A DNA stretch of 64,000 bases, taken from NCBI RefSeq assembly GCF_015690355.1, contig NZ_JADPRT010000004.1, positions 62,001 through 126,000 of the forward strand, given 5' to 3'. Made by a program: the position numbers and the translations under genes. The notes beneath the pieces are model-generated. The model had not been told where the DNA came from and made no database searches. It was given only the letters and a program-made list of their open reading frames with translations. This DNA comes from Streptacidiphilus fuscans (GTDB lineage: Bacteria > Actinomycetota > Actinomycetes > Streptomycetales > Streptomycetaceae). Each line of letters starts with the position of its first letter. The first letter of the stretch is position 1. Positions 24,337 to 32,615 of this stretch are shown piece by piece.

Positions 24337-24867
24337 GTGACTGTCCCTGGACCCTCGTCGACCCGTTCGCCCGACCCGTCGGATGCCGGTCCCGTCGGCC
24401 GCGCCGGCCGAACGGACTACGCGGGCGCGGTCTACGGCTCACTGCTGGCAGCATCGGTGATCGCGGCATTCGACCCGCACGGGGCGCACCCGAAGTTCTC
24501 CCTGATCGTGCTGCTCGTCGTCACGGGAGTCGTCTTCTGGATCGCGCACGCCTACGCCCACCTGGCCGGGGAGCGGGAGGCCGGGAAGACGGTCACCTGG
24601 CAGGAGACGCGACGCGTCGGCCGACACGAGTGGCCCATCGTCGAGGCCGCGATGATCCCCGCGCTCGCGGTGGTGATCAGTCCCCTGCCCGAAGCGGGTG
24701 AGAACGCCTGGCTGGCGATCGGCGTCGCCGTCGGTCAGCAGGTGTTCTGGACCGCCCTCGGGGCGGTGCGGTCCGGGGCGTCGAGGAAGCAGGCGGCTCT
24801 GGAGGCTGCGGTCAGCCTCGCCCTGGGCCTGATCATCGTGGCAGCCAAGGTCGTCGTGGGCCACTGA
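24337..24867 (+). CDS. Small integral membrane protein (176 aa)
   Basis: A disordered Ser/Pro-rich start is followed by four to five hydrophobic helices. HAYAHLAGEREAGKTVTW and RHEWPIVEAAMIPALAVV form a conserved-looking His/Glu-rich loop of a family I know only as hypothetical in streptomycetes. GTG start with GAGAAGGAG upstream. Converges with the YihY gene. Confidence 0.7.
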   Translation: MTVPGPSSTRSPDPSDAGPVGRAGRTDYAGAVYGSLLAASVIAAFDPHGAHPKFSLIVLLVVTGVVFWIAHAYAHLAGEREAGKTVTWQETRRVGRHEWPIVEAAMIPALAVVISPLPEAGENAWLAIGVAVGQQVFWTALGAVRSGASRKQAALEAAVSLALGLIIVAAKVVVGH

Positions 24868-24878
24868 ACCGAGGTCCT

Positions 24879-25769
24879 TCAGTCCGTACCGGGTCCTTCC
24901 GTACCGGGCTCTTCGAGCCGCCGCCGTCGTGCGTCGGAGAGCATCCGGCCCACCAGCGCACCGCCGAAGAAGATGAACCCGACGCCGATCAGCCAGCTCT
25001 CCACCACGACCACGATGCCGACCGCGCCGTAGGCCTCGGCGTTGCTCACGACCATCGGGTCGAACACCAGCCAGGAGAAGACCCGCAGGCCGCCCAGGCC
25101 GATGATGGTCGCGATCCCTCCCGGCAGCAGGGCGAGCCACCCGACCCGCCCACCGAGCAGGAAGTGCTGGCCCCACCAGAAGAACAGCAGGCCGGAGACC
25201 CCCAACAGGGCGATCCGCTCGACGGAGTCCCCCAGACCGTGCCGGAGCAGGGCGCCGGATTCCACGGAGAGTCCGACATAGGCGGTCAGGGCCGCCAGCC
25301 AGACGGTCTGGCGCCACAGCGCTCGCCAGGACGGAGCGGGCAGCCGCCAGATCTTCTCGAAGCCCGACTGCACGTCCGCCACGAAGCTCAGGCCGAACAG
25401 GGCCAGCAGGGCGAGACTGACGGCGCCGCCCGCACGGGCCGCCTCACGCTCGGTCGCGAAGAGCCGGACCACCGGCATCGACTCGCGCGGGGGCAGGCTC
25501 ATGCCGTCGGTCACCCACTGCGCGAACCCGTTCTCGTGGAAGGGGTCGATCGCCGCCACCACGATCAGCAGCGGCGCCAGCGTGACCAACCCCTGGGTCG
25601 CGAAGCCCATGGACCGGCGCATCAGGTCGAGCTCCGCCGCCTGCCGCCAGGCGCGTCCCGGGGCGCTCGCACGCCAGCGCTGTCCCCATGACGTTCCGCC
25701 ACTTCTGTGAACGCCGTCGGAGGGCTGCTGCTCGCCCGGACGGTCCGGACCCTCGGGGTCACCACCCAT
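24879..25769 (-). CDS. YihY/BrkB family membrane protein
   Basis: 296 residues. After a hydrophilic start the protein has six hydrophobic helices; MRRSMGFATQGLVTLAPLLIVVAA and the GFEKIWRLPAPSWRALWRQTVW loop match the YihY/virulence-factor-BrkB family. Members are integral membrane proteins of unclear role, once proposed as RNase BN and as transporters. ATG 25769 has GGAGG 6 bp upstream; reading frame further upstream is a shadow of the next gene. Confidence 0.82.
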   Translation of the reverse strand: MGGDPEGPDRPGEQQPSDGVHRSGGTSWGQRWRASAPGRAWRQAAELDLMRRSMGFATQGLVTLAPLLIVVAAIDPFHENGFAQWVTDGMSLPPRESMPVVRLFATEREAARAGGAVSLALLALFGLSFVADVQSGFEKIWRLPAPSWRALWRQTVWLAALTAYVGLSVESGALLRHGLGDSVERIALLGVSGLLFFWWGQHFLLGGRVGWLALLPGGIATIIGLGGLRVFSWLVFDPMVVSNAEAYGAVGIVVVVESWLIGVGFIFFGGALVGRMLSDARRRRLEEPGTEGPGTD

Positions 25770-25876
25770 GCGTTCCTCCCGAGTACGCGCCGGGCCGACG
25801 CCCGCGTCCTCACGGTGGCAGAGGCACGGCGCGCAGCCAGGAAGAACACGCCGAGGACGGCGGCGCCAGCGTGGGG

Positions 25877-27628
25877 TCAGGCGTCCTTCGCGATGATCTG
25901 CCGCAGGTGGTCCAGGTCCTGGGGGGAGAAGCCGGACGGCCGCAGGACCGTGTTCCAGGCGTCCACGTACTCGGCGGTGTACTTGTGGCCGTGCCCGGCC
26001 GGTACCCCGGTGGAGAACGGCAGATCCGCGGTGACCTGCCAGAACGTCACGAACGGGATCCAGACGGTGCCCTTGAGGACGTCCTGTCCGGGCGTCTCGG
26101 CGATCCAGTCGGGTTCGCTGAAGACGAGGTGCGGGCTCCACCAGACGATCGGATCGGACGGATGCATCAGGTACAGGACCCGGGTGCCGTTCCAGGGTTG
26201 GCCCGAGGGCGGGATCGCGGCACTCGGGTCGCTGGCGAAGCGGACGATCCGCCCGTCCCGGTAGACCGGCTGGATCTCCGGGCTGCCCGGGTCGCGGTGG
26301 TCGCTGAACTCGCGGAACAGCGTGTTGAAGTTGGGCGGCCCCACGAACAGCGTGCCGGACGTGCGGTTGGCCAGGTCGTTCTCGCCGCTGAACGCCGTCT
26401 CACCGCCGAAGGAGCCGAGGCTCTCTCCGGCCACGTAGAGCTTGGGCCGGCTCGCCTGGGGCAGCTGCGACCAGACGCCGTAGACCGCGTCGAAGAGGTC
26501 GCGGCCAGCCTCCCTCGCCTTGGACTGGTCCACCAGGTAGGAGATCCACGACGGCAGGTAGGAGTACTGGATCGCCACGGTCGCGTCGTCCCCGCCGGAC
26601 AGGTAGTCGAACGAGTCCACAGAGGCCGGGTCCACCCAGCCGCTTCCGGTCGTGGTCACCACCAGCAGGTTCTTGCGATGGAAGCCGCCGGCCCGTTCCA
26701 GGTCCTGGACCGCGAGGGCCGCGCGGGACTCGGTGTCGTCCGCCGATCCCAGCCCGGCGTAGGTGCGGATCGGCTCCATCGCCGGGCGGTGGGAGAGCGT
26801 GGCGATGTTCGCCTGGGACGGGCCGCTGCCGACGAAGCCGCGCCCCTGCCGGCCCAGCGTGTCCCACGGCACGAGCGAGCCGGGTCCGCCTGACCGCAGG
26901 GCGGTGGTCGGCTGGTGCACGCCCTCGGGGGTCGCGCCGTCGCGGACCGAGAAGATGTCGTTGGCCAGGCCGACAAGACCCTGCAGCAGCAGGCCGGTGA
27001 TGACCAGGTAGGTCACGCCGGCCACCAGGATCCAGCCGACTGTCCTCGCCGCGCGCCGTCCGATCCTGCGGCCGAGCCGCTCCGCCGTCCAGCGGAACAC
27101 ACCCCGGATCCCGCGGCCGATCAGCAGCAGGATCCAGAACACCGCTGCCGCGATCAGCGGCGAGAGCACGACCAGCCAGACGTCGTACTCGCTGACGCCC
27201 ATCATGTGGCGGATCAGGTACTGCCAGTACTGCCCGAGACCGAAGAAGACGACGAGGAGCACGGCCGCGCTGATCAGGAAGGCGCGCCAGGCCCACGACC
27301 TGGGCGGGCGCGGGTCCCGGTCGGCGAAGGCCCGCCAGATCGACGCCAGCAGCACCCCTACGCCGTAGCCGATGACCGCGCTGATGCCCCAGACCACGCC
27401 CTGGATCACGCCACCGCGTGGCAGCAGTGACGGTGTGAAGGACAGGCACGAGGCGACGAGCGCGCCCCAGCAGCCGGGAAGGGTCAGCGAGTTGAGCTTC
27501 CGGTGCTCTCTCCAGCGCCGTGCCGGCTTCGACGGCCCGGGCTGCTCCGGCTCCTCCGGCTTCTCGGGCTTCTTCGGCCCGTCGGGCCCTTCGTCCGGGT
27601 CCTGGGCCTCGTCCAGCGGGTTCACCAC
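25877..27628 (-). CDS. Membrane-anchored alpha/beta-hydrolase (DUF2319-like)
   Basis: 583 residues. An acidic and Pro-rich start (PDEGPDGPKKPEKPEEPEQPG) precedes four hydrophobic helices (about 50-220), then a large C-terminal alpha/beta-hydrolase domain. The nucleophile elbow is GESLGSFGG, and SDP plus GHGHKY give plausible acid and His. This architecture matches a predicted membrane hydrolase family of actinobacteria; the substrate may be a lipid or wax-like ester (inference from family type). GTG start at 27628; GTG 27625 is equally possible. Confidence 0.8.
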   Translation of the reverse strand: MVNPLDEAQDPDEGPDGPKKPEKPEEPEQPGPSKPARRWREHRKLNSLTLPGCWGALVASCLSFTPSLLPRGGVIQGVVWGISAVIGYGVGVLLASIWRAFADRDPRPPRSWAWRAFLISAAVLLVVFFGLGQYWQYLIRHMMGVSEYDVWLVVLSPLIAAAVFWILLLIGRGIRGVFRWTAERLGRRIGRRAARTVGWILVAGVTYLVITGLLLQGLVGLANDIFSVRDGATPEGVHQPTTALRSGGPGSLVPWDTLGRQGRGFVGSGPSQANIATLSHRPAMEPIRTYAGLGSADDTESRAALAVQDLERAGGFHRKNLLVVTTTGSGWVDPASVDSFDYLSGGDDATVAIQYSYLPSWISYLVDQSKAREAGRDLFDAVYGVWSQLPQASRPKLYVAGESLGSFGGETAFSGENDLANRTSGTLFVGPPNFNTLFREFSDHRDPGSPEIQPVYRDGRIVRFASDPSAAIPPSGQPWNGTRVLYLMHPSDPIVWWSPHLVFSEPDWIAETPGQDVLKGTVWIPFVTFWQVTADLPFSTGVPAGHGHKYTAEYVDAWNTVLRPSGFSPQDLDHLRQIIAKDA

Positions 27629-27752
27629 GGCGACCCATCAGGTAGAGGGACGTGAGGCTGCGAGCGGCAGGGCGGGCGGTCTCGGCGGCGACCGGTTTCG
27701 GTGCTCCTTCATCCTCACCCGCGCGCCTACGCGGTGCCAGCCGACCCGGGTG

Positions 27753-28469
27753 TTACCGCGTCCGCGCCAGGGAGAACGCGGTCAGGTAGCCCAGCGCGTT
27801 CGTCGCCCAGTGGAGTCCGATCGGGGCGAGCAGGCTGTCGCTGCGGCGGCGCAGCTCGCAGAAGAGCACGCCGGCGGCCGAGGTGAAGAGCACCGCGCCG
27901 AGATCGGCGACGACGGCGCCGACCGGGGTGTGACCGAAGACCGCGGTGAGCGCGGGCTTCTGGGTGGCCAGGTGCAGGGAGGGCAGCACGTGCCAGAGCC
28001 CGAACAGGCCGGAGGAGACCGCGGTGGCGGCCACGGTGCCGCGATAACGCCGGACTAGCCCGTACAGCACGCCACGGAAGGCGTACTCCTCCAGCAGCAC
28101 GGTGCCCAGCGGCACCGTCACGAACACCCGAAGCGCCACCTCGCCGCCGCTGAGGTGCTCGGTGCGCGTGTCGGAGAAGAGCTCCCTGGTGAACGGCAGC
28201 AACGCCCCGACCAGGTACACCGACGCGACCAGGCCGATCAGCGCCAGCGCCCACCCGGCCCCGCGGCGCAGCGTGCCCGCGCCCAGGCCCACGTCGTCCC
28301 GGGTGCCACCGGCCCACCACACGACGGCGGTGAGCAGCGCGATCGCCAGGACGGGGTCGGCCGGACCGAGGGCGGGGAGGCGCCCGTTCTCGGCAAGGTT
28401 GGCCAGGACCAGCACCGCCAGCACTGACGGCAGCACGATCCTCGGCGACGCCGGGCGGCTGATACGCAT
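27753..28469 (-). CDS. CPBP family intramembrane metalloprotease
   Basis: 238 residues, six to seven hydrophobic helices. Three motifs of the CAAX-protease/bacteriocin-processing (ABI) family are present: EEYAFRG (Glu127, Glu128, Arg132), FGLWH (His160) and HWATN near residue 219. Bacterial members cleave within membranes and are linked to bacteriocin immunity or signalling; the target is unknown. It is divergent from the DUF6325 gene, with a 17-bp dyad between them. Confidence 0.87.
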   Translation of the reverse strand: MRISRPASPRIVLPSVLAVLVLANLAENGRLPALGPADPVLAIALLTAVVWWAGGTRDDVGLGAGTLRRGAGWALALIGLVASVYLVGALLPFTRELFSDTRTEHLSGGEVALRVFVTVPLGTVLLEEYAFRGVLYGLVRRYRGTVAATAVSSGLFGLWHVLPSLHLATQKPALTAVFGHTPVGAVVADLGAVLFTSAAGVLFCELRRRSDSLLAPIGLHWATNALGYLTAFSLARTR

Positions 28470-28543
28470 CAGAACCTCAGGTTAGGCCCGGAGCGGTCCG
28501 CCCGGCACGGAACGACGGCTGACCGGCACGCCCAGGCTGCGTA

Positions 28544-28560
28544 TCACCCGGTGCAGGTGA
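28544..28560. promoter_or_regulatory. 17-bp dyad TCACCC-N5-AGGTGA
   Basis: One mismatch to consensus, and the flanks add an A/T pair (ATCACC...GGTGAT). It lies 75 bp from the start of the CPBP protease and 90 bp from the start of the DUF6325 gene, in a divergent promoter region. Confidence 0.55.
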
Positions 28561-28649
28561 TCTGCGACCGGGACGGTGCTCGTAACGTCGGACTTGCGCC
28601 CGGCCGTGTCGCGTCGCGCGCCCACCGCCGCGTGTGAAAGGAGCGGGGC

Positions 28650-29114
28650 ATGGCTGAAGATGCGTTGATCGAGAGCGGCCCCATCGACTACCTGGTGGTC
28701 GAGTTCCCCGGCAACCGGATGACCGGGGAGGGCCTGCCCCTGCTGGTCGACCTGGTGGATCGCGGCATCATCCGCATCCTGGACTTCGCGTTCGTGCGCA
28801 AGGACGCCGACGGGGTGGTCACAGCCATGGAACTCGCCGACTTCGACGGTGACGGAACGCTGGACCTGGCGGTCTTCGAGGGCGTCTCCTCCGGACTGCT
28901 GGGCGCGGACGACCTGGGCGAGGCGGCCGGGGTGCTGGAGCCAGGGAACTCCGCCGGCGTGCTCATCTACGAGAACACCTGGGCGGGTCCGTTCGCCGCC
29001 GCGCTGCGCAGAGGTGGGGCCCAGGTGGTCGCCAGCGGCCGGGTGCCGGTGCAGGACCTGGTGCGCTCCCTGGAAGAGCTGGAAGAGCTGGAAGGACTGG
29101 AAGAGCTGGGCTAG
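28650..29114 (+). CDS. DUF6325 family protein
   Basis: 154 residues. IDYLVVEFPGNRMTGEGLPLLVDLVDRGIIRILDFAFVRKDADG and VVLIYENTWAGPFAAALRRGG-like text match DUF6325, a small soluble actinobacterial family of unknown role that usually neighbours SHOCT proteins. The last 13 residues repeat EELEELEGLEEL, from a 9-bp tandem repeat GAAGAGCTG at about 29071-29106, prone to slippage. First gene of a probable operon with 29156 and 29480. Confidence 0.82.
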   Translation: MAEDALIESGPIDYLVVEFPGNRMTGEGLPLLVDLVDRGIIRILDFAFVRKDADGVVTAMELADFDGDGTLDLAVFEGVSSGLLGADDLGEAAGVLEPGNSAGVLIYENTWAGPFAAALRRGGAQVVASGRVPVQDLVRSLEELEELEGLEELG

Positions 29115-29155
29115 CGCGCCGGCTGGAACCGCCGAACGTCGAGAGAGGAACCGAC

Positions 29156-29437
29156 ATGCCTGGACTGCTGCGCGGGGTCGCGCGCACCGCCGTCGTCGCG
29201 GGCACGGCCACGGCCGTGTCCAACCGTGTCTCCCGCCGCCAGGCGGGCCGTTGGGCGGAGCAGGAAGCCCCCGCGCCCGCACCCGCCCCGGCACCGGTGG
29301 CCCCGGCCCCGGCTGCCGCGGCCCCGACCATGGACGACAAGATCTCCCAGCTGCAGCGGTTGGGCCAGCTCAGGGACCAGGGGGTGCTCACCGAGGCGGA
29401 GTTCGCCGCGCAGAAGCAGAACATCCTCGGAGGCTGA
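29156..29437 (+). CDS. SHOCT domain protein
   Basis: 93 residues. A basic start (MPGLLRGVARTAVVAGTATAVSNRVSRRQ), an Ala/Pro repeat linker (APAPAPAPAPVAPAP), and a C-terminal SHOCT domain (MDDKISQLQRLGQLRDQGVLTEAEFAAQKQNILG). SHOCT segments mediate oligomerisation and are common in membrane-associated proteins. It lies 41 bp after the DUF6325 gene, the usual pairing in streptomycetes. GAGAGGAA precedes the ATG. Confidence 0.85.
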   Translation: MPGLLRGVARTAVVAGTATAVSNRVSRRQAGRWAEQEAPAPAPAPAPVAPAPAAAAPTMDDKISQLQRLGQLRDQGVLTEAEFAAQKQNILGG

Positions 29438-29479
29438 GTCCCAGGACGCCGCCTTCGGGAGGAGAAGGGGAGCGGCCCA

Positions 29480-29680
29480 GTGCGCTACGAGATCCGTGTC
29501 GCCGGTGTGCTTCAGGAGACGACGCGCCGAGAGGGCTTTCCGGAGCTGCAGAGCGTGGTCGTGTCCGGGCAGACCTTGATGTTCGGGGACGTCGTCGACG
29601 AGGCCCACCTGTACGGACTGCTGAACCGTCTCCACGCGCTCGGACTGACGGTGACCGACGTGCGCCAGATGCCCGACTGA
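29480..29680 (+). CDS. Small conserved hypothetical protein (66 aa)
   Basis: MRYEIRVAGVLQETTRREGFPELQSVVVSGQTLMFGDVVDEAHLYGLLNRLHALGLTVTDVRQMPD in outline: an N-terminal strand, a loop and a helix LYGLLNRLHALGL. This compact alpha/beta protein is frequent in actinobacteria without a known role. GTG start with GAGAAGGGGAG upstream. Third gene of the operon starting at 28650. Confidence 0.72.
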   Translation: MRYEIRVAGVLQETTRREGFPELQSVVVSGQTLMFGDVVDEAHLYGLLNRLHALGLTVTDVRQMPD

Positions 29681-29727
29681 GCACCCGCCGGTCCGTCGGT
29701 CCGCAGTACGCGGGTCCGCGGGTCCGG

Positions 29728-32430
29728 TCAGCCCGGGTCCAGCAGGTGCAGCCGGTCGGCCCGTTGCGCCGCTTCGCGGCGGCTGGTCGTGCCCAGTTTC
29801 CGGTTGATGCTCTTCAGATGCGTCTTGACGGTGTTCGGCGACACGAAGAGGTCCTCGGCGATCTCCTCGGTCGACATCATCCGGCAGACACGGGCGAGCA
29901 CCGCACGTTCGCGCCTGGTCAGCGGCTTGGTGAGCGGAGCGGCGCCGCCGGCGTCGGAGCACGGGGATTCGGGTGGGCACAGGTCGCTGGGGAGCCACGG
30001 ATGGGCCTGGGCCAGCTGGGGATGCATCCGCAGCTGACGGCGCACCCATCCGGCCGACTCACAGAACGGGCGTCGCAGTCGCTCGCCCTTCGCCGTGGCG
30101 AGGGCCTGGACCAGCAGGCGTTCGCAGGAGGCGTCGCTGCGGGACGAGCCGGCCTGGCCCAGAAGCAGCAGGGCACGCGTGCGGGTGGCGCTGCCGAGGC
30201 AGGGATCGCGGCGCAGGGCCTGGAGCTGCGCCATCGCCCGCTCGTCGTCCGGGTCCACGGCGAGACGAGCGCGCGCCTCGGCCATCATGGAGTCGGGCGC
30301 GTTCCGGGGCACCTCGGTGAGGGCGGCCATGGCCGCCTCAGGTCGCCCGGCCGCGAGGTGCGCCGCAGAGGCGGTGACGGCAAGGCGCTCCCGGCCCCAG
30401 TCCGAAGGGTGGTCGGCGAGATCGTCGCGGCGGGCCTGCGCGAGTTCCTCCAACGCCACGTCGGGGTTGCCCTGTGCCACATGCAGGGCGGCGCGGATGG
30501 CACTGGTGCCCAGCGCGACCACGGGGTCGGGTCCGGGCGAGTCGGGCGCAGAGGCTCTGGCGAGCGCTGCCTGGACCGCCCCCACTTCGTCGCGTTCCAA
30601 GGCGGTGGCGGCCAGGACCAGGTCGCGCACCTGGGTCCTTGTCTCCGGTGGGACGCTGAAGTGCTCCGCCTCCTCGTCGGCGTGGTGGATCCGCCGCTCC
30701 GCGCGTCCCGGCCACCCGCGGAGGTAGTCGATCAGCGCCAGTCGGCACTGGGACTCGTGGCGCAGCTGGGCGGTCGTCGGTGTGAGCGGCGCCTGGGCTG
30801 CGGCCTCCAGAGCCCGCCCGGCGTCGCTCAGCCGGCCCTGCCACAGCAGCACGGAGCCGAGTTCGGCGTCCACCTGGGTGAGCAGTTCCGGGTGCTGGGC
30901 GAGGGGTTCGGCGAGGGCGGCGTGTTCCAGGCTGTGGGCCTGGCGGGCAGCGGTGGCGGCGATCGACACCGAGCCGAGCAGTCGGCCGGCCCCCGCGCGC
31001 AGGAAGGCGGACGCCATGCGCAGACAGGCGTCCGGGGTCTCCGGGGTCGGTGACCGGTCTTCTTCGACGCGATCGAGGACCTGCAGCGCGGCGTCGACGT
31101 CGTCCCGCGCCAGGTGCATCGCGGCTCGGACCAGTTCGGCCTCAGGGGACACCACGGACGGCGGCATCCGCGAGAACTGTGCCTGCAGCCGAGCGGCGTC
31201 CCGGCCGGTGAGCAACTGCCCGATCGCGAACTGGCTGACCAGAAGCTGCGCGGCCAGTCCCCAGGCACCGGCTTCGACGGCGTGGTCGCGCGCGGCGCGG
31301 AACTGGTCGTGGTCTGCGAGCCACTTCGCGGCGCGCAGGTGCAGATCCTCCACCTGGTCGGTGGTGGTGGCCTGCAGATGCAGGCGAAGGATGCCGGCGA
31401 ACATCGGGTGCAGCCGGTACCAGCCGTCCGGCAGCGCTTCGGTGAAGGTGTTCGCCCGGTGGAGCTCGGCCAGCATCGGGTGGCCGTCCCGCCGCCCTGT
31501 GAGTGCGTCGGCCAGTTCGGGATGGATGCGGGTCAGGATGCTGCAGCGCAGCAGCAGGTCCTGTCTGGCGGCGGGTTGGGAGTGCAGGACCTCGGTGAGC
31601 AGGAAGTCCGACAGGGCGGACTGTTCGACGTCGATCTGCTTGAGGTAGGCGTCGGCGTCGTCCGCGTCCTGCGCGGCGATGGCCAGCAGCCGCAGTCCTG
31701 CGGTCCAGCCGGAGAGCCGGTGGTGGACGGCTTCGACGGCGGACCTGCTCAGGTGCAGCCCCTGAAGGTCCAGCATGTGCGCGGTCTCGGAAAGCCGCAT
31801 GGCCAGGTCGGTCGCGCGGATCTCCGCGAGTTGGCCGGCGAGGCGGTAGCGGTGCAGCGGCAGGAGCGGCTCGTCCCGGCTGATCAGGACGAGCCGCAGC
31901 TGTCCGGCGGTGTGCCGGACCAGGTCGTGCAGTTGTCCGGCCACGACCAGCTCGTCGCTGTGTTCGAACTCGTCCAGCACCAGCACGACCGGCTCGGGCT
32001 GGCGGTTGATCCACGCGGCGAGCCGTACCAGTACGGACGGTTCGATGTGCTCGGCCTTGGCCGGTACACCGATGTCCGCCGGCATTCCGGGCAGGACGCG
32101 ACGCAGGGTCTCGCGGACGTAGGCCCAGAAGTTGCCGGGCAGGTTGTCTCCGGCTTCCAACGTCAGCCAGCCGACGGGGCCCGGATGCCTGCCGCGCCGG
32201 AGCCAGTCGGCCACCAGCAGCGTCTTCCCGGCTCCCGCAGGACCGTTCACCAAGGTCACCGGGAGGTGGACGGCGTCGTCGAGCTGCCGCACGAGCCGGT
32301 CGCGAGGCAGAAACGCCTCCGGGGCCTCGGGCGGCTGCAAGCGCGTGGCGAGCACCGGGTCGCCGTTCGGCAGGTCGTCCGTCGGCGCGACGGCATCGAG
32401 TGCCTTCGCTCTCCTGCGTGGATCGGGCAT
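29728..32430 (-). CDS. Large LuxR-type (MalT/LAL-like) ATPase transcriptional regulator
   Basis: 900 residues. An N-terminal STAND-type ATPase with Walker A NGPAGAGKT (residues 62-70) and Walker B VVLVLDEFEH near 150; a long helical TPR-like middle; and a C-terminal LuxR helix-turn-helix (LTRRERAVLARVCRMMSTEEIAEDLFVSPNTVKTHLKSINRKLG). This is the MalT-type plan, with an inducer and ATP driving DNA binding. Start ATG 32430 (MPDPRRR) has AGGCGG upstream; ATG 32454 is a possible alternative. It is the only dedicated DNA-binding protein in the stress block and hence a candidate reader of the TCACCC-N5-GGGTGA dyads (inference). The 185 bp upstream, to 32615, hold no gene. Confidence 0.88.
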   Translation of the reverse strand: MPDPRRRAKALDAVAPTDDLPNGDPVLATRLQPPEAPEAFLPRDRLVRQLDDAVHLPVTLVNGPAGAGKTLLVADWLRRGRHPGPVGWLTLEAGDNLPGNFWAYVRETLRRVLPGMPADIGVPAKAEHIEPSVLVRLAAWINRQPEPVVLVLDEFEHSDELVVAGQLHDLVRHTAGQLRLVLISRDEPLLPLHRYRLAGQLAEIRATDLAMRLSETAHMLDLQGLHLSRSAVEAVHHRLSGWTAGLRLLAIAAQDADDADAYLKQIDVEQSALSDFLLTEVLHSQPAARQDLLLRCSILTRIHPELADALTGRRDGHPMLAELHRANTFTEALPDGWYRLHPMFAGILRLHLQATTTDQVEDLHLRAAKWLADHDQFRAARDHAVEAGAWGLAAQLLVSQFAIGQLLTGRDAARLQAQFSRMPPSVVSPEAELVRAAMHLARDDVDAALQVLDRVEEDRSPTPETPDACLRMASAFLRAGAGRLLGSVSIAATAARQAHSLEHAALAEPLAQHPELLTQVDAELGSVLLWQGRLSDAGRALEAAAQAPLTPTTAQLRHESQCRLALIDYLRGWPGRAERRIHHADEEAEHFSVPPETRTQVRDLVLAATALERDEVGAVQAALARASAPDSPGPDPVVALGTSAIRAALHVAQGNPDVALEELAQARRDDLADHPSDWGRERLAVTASAAHLAAGRPEAAMAALTEVPRNAPDSMMAEARARLAVDPDDERAMAQLQALRRDPCLGSATRTRALLLLGQAGSSRSDASCERLLVQALATAKGERLRRPFCESAGWVRRQLRMHPQLAQAHPWLPSDLCPPESPCSDAGGAAPLTKPLTRRERAVLARVCRMMSTEEIAEDLFVSPNTVKTHLKSINRKLGTTSRREAAQRADRLHLLDPG

Positions 32431-32615
32431 CAGACACCGCCTGAGGCTGGCCATGACCCGTGGCGGACGTGTCTCGCAGAGCACCTCGGAGACTCGACCG
32501 TCCGTGCTCCTTGGGCGGGCGCCCGGCGAGCTCCGCCGCTGGCATCTCCAGGATCGGCTTCCGCGAGCGCAAAAGGAAGGACCGACCGGCCCACCCTCCC
32601 GGACGATGTCCCGGG

